NCBI GenBank assembly: GCA_026985385.1
Contig: JALSQM010000024.1
Span: forward strand, 1-17,039
Length of the DNA: 17,039 nucleotides
Direction: 5' to 3'
Origin: Acidilobaceae archaeon
Lineage (GTDB): Archaea > Thermoproteota > Thermoprotei_A > Sulfolobales > Acidilobaceae
Shown here piece after piece: positions 1-6,849 of the stretch (within the stretch, counting starts at the first letter, position 1; the number at the start of each line of letters is the position of its first letter). The position numbers and the translations under genes are program-made. The notes below the pieces were generated by a model. It saw only the letters and a program-made list of their open reading frames with translations. It ran no database searches and was not told the DNA's origin.

Positions 1-963
1 GAGAGCCTCTACAAGCAGGGCCTCCTCACCAAGCAGGAGAGGGACCTACTCCTATCAGGTAAGGTTACCTTGGAGGAGGCGACGAGGATAGCGTCTGAGC
101 TGCCTAAGAGGTATAAGGACATGCTGTTGAAGGAGGAGTTCCACATCTACGGGCTAGACAGGCCCTGGTACGTGAGGAGCCTCCGCTACTCCCTCGACCT
201 CCTAACCTTCAAGACCCTCAACTCGACGACTCTAACTACTAGGTACTGGCCAACCCAGGGGAGCCACAACGCCCTCGACATAGTCCTGGAGAGGGTTCCC
301 TTCTCGGTGCTACTCTTCACGACATCCAGCATATTCACGGTGCTGATAGCGGTGCCCCTAGGCCTCCTCGCCGCTAGGAGGCCGGGCTCACTCATAGATA
401 ACGCCGTGATAGCCTGGAGCATCTTCAGCGTCAGCATGCCATGGTGGTGGCTCGCCATGGTGTTTATAGCGTTCTTCACTGTTAAGTACCACATCTTCCC
501 CCAGCCATGGAACGTCCAGGTGAACTTCCACGACGTAAAGACGCTCGTTAGGGCGGCGGCGCTACCCGTCTTCACTGTAACCGTTCTGAGCATAGGCGAT
601 AGCGCCTTCAGGCTCCGCAACATATTCCTAGACATATTCAACGAGGACTTCGTAACCGTGGCTAGGGCCAAGGGGCTGCCAGAGAGCATGGTTCTCAGGA
701 AGCACGTGATGAGGGCTGCCGCGCCGCCCCTCGTGACGATAGTGCTCTTCGCGATAGTGCTCAGCGTCTTCAGCGGCGCTATCATAACCGAGCTAGTATT
801 CAACTGGCCCGGGCTCGGGAGGCTCTACTGGGACGCCATATACGCTGGCGACATACCCGTTGTGCTCGAGCTAACCTACATAACCACCCTACTCTACCTA
901 ATACTGAGGCTCATACTAGACCTGCTCTACACCGTGCTCGACCCGAGGATAAGGAGGGCTTAG
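1..963 (+). CDS. ABC importer permease, DppB/OppB type (5'-partial)
   Basis: Inner-membrane permease of a di/oligopeptide-type ABC importer. The reading frame is open from base 1, so the true start and first membrane helix lie left of the window; 320 residues are visible. The visible part opens with the extracytoplasmic loop typical of DppB proteins, including a GLDRPWY motif. Then come a VLERVPFSVLLF helix, several more hydrophobic helices, and the cytoplasmic EAA loop (VARAKGLPESMVLRKHV, near bases 655-705) that docks on the ATPase. The C-terminal LDPRIRRA ending is the family's usual one. The TTG at 70 is not a credible start because the loop before it belongs to the fold. The second permease begins 15 bases after the stop, so the two are probably co-transcribed and form a heterodimeric channel. 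Family assignment is secure; the substrate is not readable from this chain. Confidence 0.93.
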   Translation, partial: ESLYKQGLLTKQERDLLLSGKVTLEEATRIASELPKRYKDMLLKEEFHIYGLDRPWYVRSLRYSLDLLTFKTLNSTTLTTRYWPTQGSHNALDIVLERVPFSVLLFTTSSIFTVLIAVPLGLLAARRPGSLIDNAVIAWSIFSVSMPWWWLAMVFIAFFTVKYHIFPQPWNVQVNFHDVKTLVRAAALPVFTVTVLSIGDSAFRLRNIFLDIFNEDFVTVARAKGLPESMVLRKHVMRAAAPPLVTIVLFAIVLSVFSGAIITELVFNWPGLGRLYWDAIYAGDIPVVLELTYITTLLYLILRLILDLLYTVLDPRIRRA

Positions 964-978
964 AGGGGGTGGGCAGGC

Positions 979-2610
979 GTGGCGATTAGGAGCACCCGGT
1001 GGATGAGGCTGCGCCTCAGGCTGGAGGAGCTGAGGGAGAGCTTCCTCCTAACCCTAAGGCCTTGGGCGGGCAAGATAGGCTGGGCCCTACTCGTCATACA
1101 GCTCGTACTAGCCCTATACGCCATGGCGGCCTACTACCCGAGCGGTATGAGGCACTACCAGGCGGGCTACGACTGGTACTTCAAGTACCCCGTCCACGCA
1201 CCCCCCTGCTGGGCGGTGAGGGAGAAGGCCCAGAAGGTCCTCATAGACCTCAGGGGCACGAAGCCGAGTCTATCTGCTAAGACGATGAATATCTCCTACG
1301 GTAACATACACTACGTCTTCAAATACATAACTATAGGCTACAACGCCTCCTTCACCTACAATGGGAAGGCCCTCCCAAGCGATTCAGCCATGATACTCAC
1401 AGCTACGATACCGAACAGCCCCAGGATCCTCCAGGCCAAGATACACCTCGAGCTCGACAGGCCCGATAAGACGGTGCTCGTATTCCTCGACCAGACAGTG
1501 CCTATAAGCCAGTTCGCCACTGCCAACAAGAGCATTATAGAGATAAACATCGGCGGTGCCACCGTCAACAAGACGATAATAGTCCACGGTAGGCCTAAGA
1601 CTGTCCAGATTAACATGCCCTACCCGATATCCAAGTACCCACCCGTCTCCACCAGGCCCCTCGACCTGGGCCAGGTAGCCCAGACCCTCGGCCAGTCCTT
1701 CACAGAGATATTCGGTACCAACCCCTTCTTCACCGCTAGACCCGTACCCGCGGGTCAGGCCCTCTTCGCCACGGTAACCCCCAATGGCACGGTCAAGGTT
1801 CTCCAGGGCCCCTACATGTTCAAGCTCTACATGACCCTACTCATAAACGAGACAGGCCTCAACCCCGCACAAGCCGCTCACCTGGAGAACATGGCTACCA
1901 TGAGCTTCTACTTCATAGCATACCCCAACTGCTATGGCCTAGCTGGAACCGACACCCTCGCTAGGCCGGTGGGCCTAGGGCTACTGCTAGGCCTGCCATA
2001 CGCCTTCTTCCTAGGCTTCGTCGTAACATTCACCTCGACATTCATAGGCGCCGTCTACGGGACCTTCGCCGGCTACTGGAAGGATATCAGGGGCGAGATA
2101 ATGATGAGGATAGCCGACGTCTTCCTATCACTACCCTTCCTACCGATACTCATAGTGATCTCATACGTCTACAAGGTGAGCATGCTCAGCCTAGCCGGCC
2201 TAATGATACTCTTCTTCTGGGCCGGCCCAGTCATAGTTGTGCGCAGCATGTCACTGCAGATAAGCGAGCAAGTATACGTCGAGGCAGCGAAGGCGGTGGG
2301 GGCGGGCACGTCGAGGATAGTGTTCAAACACGTGTTCCCACAGGTCTTCCCCTACACCCTAGCCATAGCGGTCCTCTCGATACCCGGCATCATAATAGCA
2401 GAGGCGAGCCTCAGCCTGCTAGGCCTGGGAGACCCCACGGCGCCCACGTGGGGCAAGCTACTCCAGCTAGCATACGATGAGCACGCAGTCCAGAACGGCT
2501 GGTGGTGGATGTACATATTCCCAGGACTAGCGCTAGTAGTCTTCTCAGCCACCTTCCTACTAATAGGCAGGGCCGTGGAGCCCCTAGTGGCGCCGAAGCT
2601 GCAGAGGTAG
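979..2610 (+). CDS. ABC importer permease, DppC/OppC type, with large extracytoplasmic insertion
   Basis: Second permease of the importer, 543 residues, far longer than the roughly 300 usual for DppC. The GTG start at 979 has a purine-rich GAGGGGGTGGG stretch 6-15 bases upstream. Residues about 33-52 form the first helix. The canonical domain resumes near residue 323 with GTDTLARPVGLGLLLG, equivalent to the family's LGTDxxGRD motif. The EAA loop is EAAKAVGAGTSRIVFKHVFP (about 435-454), and a LGLGDPTAPTWG motif lies near 481-492. Between them, residues about 53-320 form a predicted outside domain, rich in short beta-like stretches and with two cysteines (77 and 318). This replaces a loop of a few dozen residues in bacterial DppC. 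It may contact the anchored binding protein encoded downstream; that is inference. The permease call is secure, the role of the insertion unknown. Confidence 0.93.
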   Translation: MAIRSTRWMRLRLRLEELRESFLLTLRPWAGKIGWALLVIQLVLALYAMAAYYPSGMRHYQAGYDWYFKYPVHAPPCWAVREKAQKVLIDLRGTKPSLSAKTMNISYGNIHYVFKYITIGYNASFTYNGKALPSDSAMILTATIPNSPRILQAKIHLELDRPDKTVLVFLDQTVPISQFATANKSIIEINIGGATVNKTIIVHGRPKTVQINMPYPISKYPPVSTRPLDLGQVAQTLGQSFTEIFGTNPFFTARPVPAGQALFATVTPNGTVKVLQGPYMFKLYMTLLINETGLNPAQAAHLENMATMSFYFIAYPNCYGLAGTDTLARPVGLGLLLGLPYAFFLGFVVTFTSTFIGAVYGTFAGYWKDIRGEIMMRIADVFLSLPFLPILIVISYVYKVSMLSLAGLMILFFWAGPVIVVRSMSLQISEQVYVEAAKAVGAGTSRIVFKHVFPQVFPYTLAIAVLSIPGIIIAEASLSLLGLGDPTAPTWGKLLQLAYDEHAVQNGWWWMYIFPGLALVVFSATFLLIGRAVEPLVAPKLQR

Positions 2611-2871
2611 CGGGCCCCCGAATACCCGCATAGCAACTAACCACTCGACTATTCTCTCCCCACTTCCACTCGAATCCAAAACTCCTAGAGATTGGAGCAC
2701 CGCAAGGTAGAGGGTGAAACGGGGAGAGTAGGGGAGAGACTAGAATATAACAACCGAGAGCACCACTAGAAAGGCTTGCCAGAGGCATTCACTGCTAGAG
2801 CCTGTGGGAGCATCCACCCACTCCAAGGCGTTTGATATCCAGCCTATTCACCCGCATTGATTGCATCGAAA

Positions 2872-2890
2872 CAATCCCTCAAAGGGATTG
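2872..2890. repeat. Perfect inverted repeat, CRISPR-repeat-like hairpin
   Basis: CAATCCCT (2872-2879) and AGGGATTG (2883-2890) pair perfectly around the 3-base loop CAA. Together with the GAAA just before it, this resembles the short-stem repeats of crenarchaeal CRISPR arrays, which often end in GATTGAAAG-like sequence. Only one copy is present, so this is not an array. It could equally be a transcription terminator or protein-binding site ahead of hyuA. Confidence 0.55.
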
Positions 2891-2936
2891 GTAGCCTAAG
2901 CCTGTTTGTGATGCAGTATAGCCCGTCTTGCCCCGG

Positions 2937-2947
2937 TATTTATCTTA
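2937..2947 (+). promoter_or_regulatory. Probable TATA box for hyuAB
   Basis: TATTTATCTTA follows a GC-rich CCCCGG stretch and stands out from its surroundings. Archaeal transcription starts about 25 bases after the box centre, which here gives roughly 2966-2970, just before the GGAGGG ribosome site at 2971-2976. This spacing supports the GTG start at 2985 and argues against the TTG at 2928, which lies upstream of the box. Confidence 0.5.
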
Positions 2948-2984
2948 CACGCCCTCGGCAGCGTGGCCGTGGAGGGTCCAGGGC

Positions 2985-5039
2985 GTGGGAGGCCTTAGGG
3001 TAGGGGTAGATGTTGGTGGAACCTTCACTGACCTAGTGGTGTTCGACGAGTCCCAAGGAGCCCTGTGGATGGTTAAGGTGCCCACTACCCCGAGGAGGCC
3101 TGTGAGGGGGGTCATGAGGGCTGTTGAGGAGGGGGTCGGGGACCCCTCTAGGGTCTCCATCCTAGTGCATGCCACGACGCTCGGGACTAACATGTTCTTC
3201 GGGCAGGCTGGCATAGAGCCCCCCAAGGCCGCCCTAGTTACTAATAGGGGGTTCGAGGACGTCATAGAGATTGGGAGGCAGAACAGGCCTAGCCTCTACG
3301 ACCCCTTCTTCGAGAGGCCCAGACCCCTCATACCCCGCGATAGGAGGTACGGTGTCGGCGGTAGGATACTCGCTGATGGCAGGGAGCTCGAGCCCCTCGA
3401 CACCCGCGAGGTAGAGGAGGTAGCTAGGAGGGCGTGCAGCGAGGGTGTTAGGGTCTTCGTTGTATCCTTCCTCCACAGCTACAGGAACCCGGGCCACGAG
3501 AAGGCTGCCGCCGAGGCGATTAGGAGGGTATGCCCCGGCGCCGTAGTCGTTACCGGCAGCGATGTGGATCCCCAGCCGATGGAGTATGAGAGGACCAGCA
3601 CTGCCATTGTGAACGCGGTACTGAAACCCATACTCTCGACTTACCTCGCGGAGCTTAAGGCCGAGCTGGAGGCCAGGGGCTTCAAGGGAAGGATCCTCGT
3701 AATGCAGAGTAACGGTGGCGTCGCGGGCATAGAGGAGGCCCTGGAGAGGCCGACGGCCTTCATTGAGAGTGGCCCGAGCGCTGGCGCGGTGGCGGTGGCG
3801 TACCTCTCAAAGCTCATGGGCGTGGAGAGGGCCCTGGGCTTCGACATGGGTGGCACAACCGCTAAGGCCTCCAGCATAATAGGCGGGGAGCCGGAGGTGG
3901 TAGACGTCTACGAGGTCGGGGGCAGGATCCACAGGGGCCGCCTCGTGAGGGGGAGCGGGTACCCCGTCAGGTTCCCCTACATAGACCTAGCCGAGGTGAG
4001 CGCTGGCGGGGGCACGATAGCCTGGGTCGACCCCGGCGGGGGCCTGAGGATAGGGCCCATGAGCGCTGGGGCGGATCCAGGGCCCGCCTGCTACGGTAGG
4101 GGGGGCGAGGAGCCTACTATAACGGATGCCAACCTGGTGCTCGGCAGGCTCCCCGAGACCCTAGCGGGGGGCCTGAGGCTAGACAGGAGCCTGGCGGTCA
4201 AGGCGATCAGAGAGAAGGTGGCTGACCCCCTCGGGGTCGACGTTGTCGAGGCCGCGTGGGCCATCGTGAGGCTCGCCGACACCGTCATGGGGAGGGCCCT
4301 GAGGCTCGTAACCGTGGAGAGGGGCTACGATCCGAGGGAGTTCACGCTCTACGCGTTCGGCGGGGCCGGCCCCCTCCACGCGGTCGAGCTGGCCTCCGAG
4401 CTAGGCGTGGGGGAGGTGGTCGTGCCCCCGCTACCCGGGGTTTTCAGCGCGCTAGGCCTCCTCGTCTCCGACTATAAGCACGAGTTCCACAAGGCGGTAG
4501 TGAGGAGGGCCAGCACGCTTAGCGACGACGAGCTAGAGGGGGTCTTCAGGGAGCTCGAGGGGAGGGCCCTTGAGACCCTCAGGGGCGAGGGGGTACCCGA
4601 GGATAGGATTACCCTTAGGAGGTTCGTGGACGCCAAGTACTGGGGGCAGGCCTACACGCTTAGGGTACCCTACACAGGCAGCGTGGCCTCGACCGTGAAG
4701 GCGTTCCACGAGCTACACGAGGCCCGATACGGCTTCAAGAGCCCCGAGGAGGAGGTCGAAATAGTAGTTGCCAGGGTCGAGGCAGTAGGGCTCACCGTGA
4801 AGCCCCCGCTCCGCGCCGAGTCGAGGAGGGGGGGCGAGGCTAGGCCGAGGGGGTTCAGGGAGGTATTCTTCGAGGGCGGCTGGGAGAGGGCCGCGGTGTA
4901 TTGGAGGAGCGACATACCCGTTGGCAGCGAGATCCCGGGGCCCGCGGTCGTCGAGGAGCCAGATAGCACAGCCCTGATCCCTCCCACCCACTGTGCTCGG
5001 GTTCACGAGAACGGATCCCTAGTCATTAGGAGGTGCTAG
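2985..5039 (+). CDS. hyuA: Hydantoinase/5-oxoprolinase subunit A (N-methylhydantoinase A family)
   Basis: ATP-dependent cyclic amide hydrolase, alpha subunit, 684 residues and full length for the family. Members open the ring of hydantoins or 5-oxoproline using ATP, together with HyuB; related pairs carboxylate acetone or acetophenone. Visible motifs: N-terminal phosphate-binding DVGGTFTD (about 9-16), HATTLGTN (about 62-69), and the second actin-like ATPase motif GFDMGGTTAK (about 285-294). SAGGGTIAWVD (about 339-349), GADPGPACYG (about 362-371) and FGGAGPLHA (about 458-466) follow. I chose the GTG start at 2985 because GGAGGG lies 8 bases upstream and the ATPase motif follows at once; an earlier TTG at 2928 would add 19 unconserved residues. 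hyuB follows with a 2-base gap, so the pair is translationally coupled. The position between permease and binding-protein genes suggests it acts on the imported compound. The exact substrate cannot be told from sequence. Confidence 0.93.
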   Translation: MGGLRVGVDVGGTFTDLVVFDESQGALWMVKVPTTPRRPVRGVMRAVEEGVGDPSRVSILVHATTLGTNMFFGQAGIEPPKAALVTNRGFEDVIEIGRQNRPSLYDPFFERPRPLIPRDRRYGVGGRILADGRELEPLDTREVEEVARRACSEGVRVFVVSFLHSYRNPGHEKAAAEAIRRVCPGAVVVTGSDVDPQPMEYERTSTAIVNAVLKPILSTYLAELKAELEARGFKGRILVMQSNGGVAGIEEALERPTAFIESGPSAGAVAVAYLSKLMGVERALGFDMGGTTAKASSIIGGEPEVVDVYEVGGRIHRGRLVRGSGYPVRFPYIDLAEVSAGGGTIAWVDPGGGLRIGPMSAGADPGPACYGRGGEEPTITDANLVLGRLPETLAGGLRLDRSLAVKAIREKVADPLGVDVVEAAWAIVRLADTVMGRALRLVTVERGYDPREFTLYAFGGAGPLHAVELASELGVGEVVVPPLPGVFSALGLLVSDYKHEFHKAVVRRASTLSDDELEGVFRELEGRALETLRGEGVPEDRITLRRFVDAKYWGQAYTLRVPYTGSVASTVKAFHELHEARYGFKSPEEEVEIVVARVEAVGLTVKPPLRAESRRGGEARPRGFREVFFEGGWERAAVYWRSDIPVGSEIPGPAVVEEPDSTALIPPTHCARVHENGSLVIRRC
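5028..5035 (+). promoter_or_regulatory. Ribosome binding site deciding the hyuB start
   Basis: A perfect AGGAGGTG lies within the last codons of hyuA. It is 6 bases before the TTG at 5042 but overlaps the alternative GTG at 5033, which is therefore part of the site rather than the start. The arrangement couples hyuB translation to hyuA. Confidence 0.7.
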
Positions 5040-5041
5040 CC

Positions 5042-6742
5042 TTGGTTGACAGGCTCACGGTGGAGGTCATAAGGTACGCCGCCATCTACGCTAGCGAGGA
5101 GATGGGTGTAGTCCTCAGGAACACAGCCTATAGCCCGAACATAAAGGATAGGCTAGACCACACATGCAGCGTGCTCACACCCGAGGGACTCCTAGCCGCT
5201 CAGGCCGAGCACATACCGGTACACCTAGGCAGCATGGCGGTGGGTGTTAAGGCTACCATGGAGTGGCTCGAGAGGGAGGGCGTCAGCCTCGAGCCCGGGG
5301 ACGTGGTGATGGTGAATGACCCATACATAGCTGGAACCCACCTGAACGACATACTCCTAGTCAAACCCGTATACCACCGCGGCGAGCTGGTGGCCCTCGT
5401 GGCGGATAAGGCGCACCACGTAGACGTTGGAGGCTCGGTCCCAGGCAGCCTAGGGGGCGATGTGAGGGAGCTACTCCAGGAGGGCATAGTGATCCCGCCC
5501 GTCAAGCTTGTTGAGAGGGGCAGGCTCCGGAGGGAAATCCTAGCCCTGATAGAGGAGAACGTGAGGACCCCCCACTACTTCAGGGGCGACATCAAGGCGC
5601 AGCTGGCGGCCCTCAACGTTGGCGAGAAGAGGATCCTCGAGCTAGCGGAGCGCTACGGCCCCAAGACACTCCTAGAGGCCTGGATGGAGATATTAGATTA
5701 TACTGAAAGATATACCCGACGCAGGATAGAAGAGCTAGGTAGGGCAGGCTCCTACGGGGCGGTGGACTACATAGAGGTTGGCGGCGAGCTCCTACCCATA
5801 AGGGTCGAGGTGGAGGTTAGAGCCGATGGGAGCGTCAGGGTCGACTTCACCGGTACCCACGAGCAGGTTGAGGCCCCCGTCAACGCCGTCTACGGGGTCA
5901 CGGTGGCTGCAACAACGTTCGCCCTGAAGTCCGTGATAGACCCCGAGATGCCGGTTAACCACGGCTTCTACAGGGTTGTGGAGATACTAGCGCCCGAGGG
6001 GAGCCTAGTCAACCCCAGGAAGCCCGCCCCCGTCTCCGGGGGTAACACCGAGACGAGCCAGAGGATAGCAGACGTGGTATTCAGGGCCCTAGCAGAGGCC
6101 TTCCCCGGCAGGGTGCCCGCGGCGAGCTGCGGGTCCATGACGAACGTGGCCATAGGGGGCGTGAGGGGGGACGGCTCTAGGTGGGCGTTCTACGAGACCA
6201 TAGGCTGCGGCTCCGGCGGGAGGCCCACGGGCGACGGGGTCGACGGCGTGCATACGAACATGACGAACACTCTGAACACGCCAGTCGAGAGGATCGAGCA
6301 GGAGTACCCCCTACTCGTGGTGGCATACAGCCTCCGGGGCGACAGCGAGGGCCCCGGCACCTACAGGGGGGGACTCGGGATTAGGAGGGTTCTACGCCTA
6401 GCCGAGGGGCGGGCCATCCTGACGATCCTAGCGGAGAGGTGTAGGAGCAGGCCATGGGGCCTCAACGGGGGAGGCCCCGGCGAGCCGGCGAGGCACTACC
6501 TCAAGAGGAGGAGCGGCGCCATAATAGATCTGGGGTGCAAGGCTACAGTAGCCCTGGAGGAGGGGGACGAGATCCACATAAACACGCCCGGAGGCGGGGG
6601 CTACGGGGATCCCTGCAAGCGCGACCCCAGGCTTATCGAGAAGGACACCAGGGAGGCCCGGGTATCCCCTGAGAGGGCGGCGAGGCTCTACTGCTACCGC
6701 CCCGGAGGCGGGGCGGGAGGGGTCCCGGGTACTACCCGGTAA
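5042..6742 (+). CDS. hyuB: Hydantoinase/5-oxoprolinase subunit B (N-methylhydantoinase B family)
   Basis: Beta subunit of the cyclic amide hydrolase, 566 residues and full length for the family. The TTG start at 5042 gives MVDRLTVEVIRYA, the usual family beginning, and has the perfect AGGAGGTG 6 bases upstream. Family hallmarks follow in order: EEMGVVLRNTAYSPNIKDRL near residues 19-38, EHIPVHLGSM, VMVNDPYIAGTHLNDILL and KAHHVDVGGSVPGSLGGD. GIVIPPVKL and, in the C-terminal half, SGGNTETSQR and a glycine-rich NTPGGGGYGDP complete the set. The Asp and His residues of the NDPY and HHVDVGG motifs probably form the metal and active site, by analogy with the family. It works as a complex with HyuA. 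A hairpin overlaps the region just before the stop codon. The family call is secure; hydantoin, 5-oxoproline or another lactam remain open as substrates. Confidence 0.93.
   Translation: MVDRLTVEVIRYAAIYASEEMGVVLRNTAYSPNIKDRLDHTCSVLTPEGLLAAQAEHIPVHLGSMAVGVKATMEWLEREGVSLEPGDVVMVNDPYIAGTHLNDILLVKPVYHRGELVALVADKAHHVDVGGSVPGSLGGDVRELLQEGIVIPPVKLVERGRLRREILALIEENVRTPHYFRGDIKAQLAALNVGEKRILELAERYGPKTLLEAWMEILDYTERYTRRRIEELGRAGSYGAVDYIEVGGELLPIRVEVEVRADGSVRVDFTGTHEQVEAPVNAVYGVTVAATTFALKSVIDPEMPVNHGFYRVVEILAPEGSLVNPRKPAPVSGGNTETSQRIADVVFRALAEAFPGRVPAASCGSMTNVAIGGVRGDGSRWAFYETIGCGSGGRPTGDGVDGVHTNMTNTLNTPVERIEQEYPLLVVAYSLRGDSEGPGTYRGGLGIRRVLRLAEGRAILTILAERCRSRPWGLNGGGPGEPARHYLKRRSGAIIDLGCKATVALEEGDEIHINTPGGGGYGDPCKRDPRLIEKDTREARVSPERAARLYCYRPGGGAGGVPGTTR
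6725..6739. repeat. Hairpin at the end of hyuB
   Basis: CCGGGT (6725-6730) and ACCCGG (6734-6739) pair perfectly around ACT, directly abutting the hyuB TAA stop at 6740-6742. No T-run follows, so it is not a standard terminator. Related CCCGGGT and CCGGGA words recur at 6779-6785 and 6804-6809, on either side of the next TATA box. Confidence 0.5.
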
Positions 6743-6790
6743 GGCGGCTCCAAGAGCGCTGCCCAGACTTCACTGAAGCCCGGGTGGGAG

Positions 6791-6803
6791 TTATACATAT
6801 AAA
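6791..6803 (+). promoter_or_regulatory. TATA box for the solute-binding protein
   Basis: TTATACATATAAA is the clearest TATA box in the window. The expected transcription start is near 6822-6826, giving a short leader before ATG 6850 or, less likely, ATG 6835. A separate strong promoter fits the need for more binding protein than permease. Confidence 0.65.
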
Positions 6804-6849
6804 CCGGGAGGCCCAACTAAAACTCCCGGCCCTAATGGGGGACTACGGT

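Larger units (their letters stand above)
2611..2984. other. Gene-free region between permease and hyuA
   Basis: No convincing coding frame exists here on either strand, and the region is visibly less GC-rich than its neighbours. It holds a direct repeat CCACTCGA at 2641-2648 and 2666-2673. A pyrimidine tract with TCTCTCCCC (2653-2661) is complementary to GGGGAGAGA at 2731-2739, and a second similar copy starts at 2721. There is a TATA-like AATATAAC at 2744-2751. Short hairpins follow: AGGCT/AGCCT (2772-2776 with 2799-2803) and GTGGG/CCCAC (2804-2808 with 2817-2821). A perfect 8-bp hairpin lies at 2872-2890 and the hyuA promoter at 2937-2947. The pyrimidine tract might end the permease transcript. 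A small RNA starting after 2751 is possible but unproven. Confidence 0.6.

Noticed and set aside
2411..2788. Minus-strand gene across the end of the second permease and the gap
   Set aside because: It is low-complexity in character, antisense to a secure gene, and has no recognisable motif or ribosome site.
2868..2894. CRISPR array
   Set aside because: Only one repeat-like hairpin is present, with no regularly spaced copies; reported as a solitary inverted repeat instead.
2908..2914. C-box-like GTGATGC of a C/D box small RNA
   Set aside because: No matching D box, second C' box or terminal stem is found at the proper distances.
2928..2984. Upstream TTG start for hyuA
   Set aside because: It precedes the probable TATA box, has no ribosome site and adds residues unlike the family; GTG 2985 fits better.
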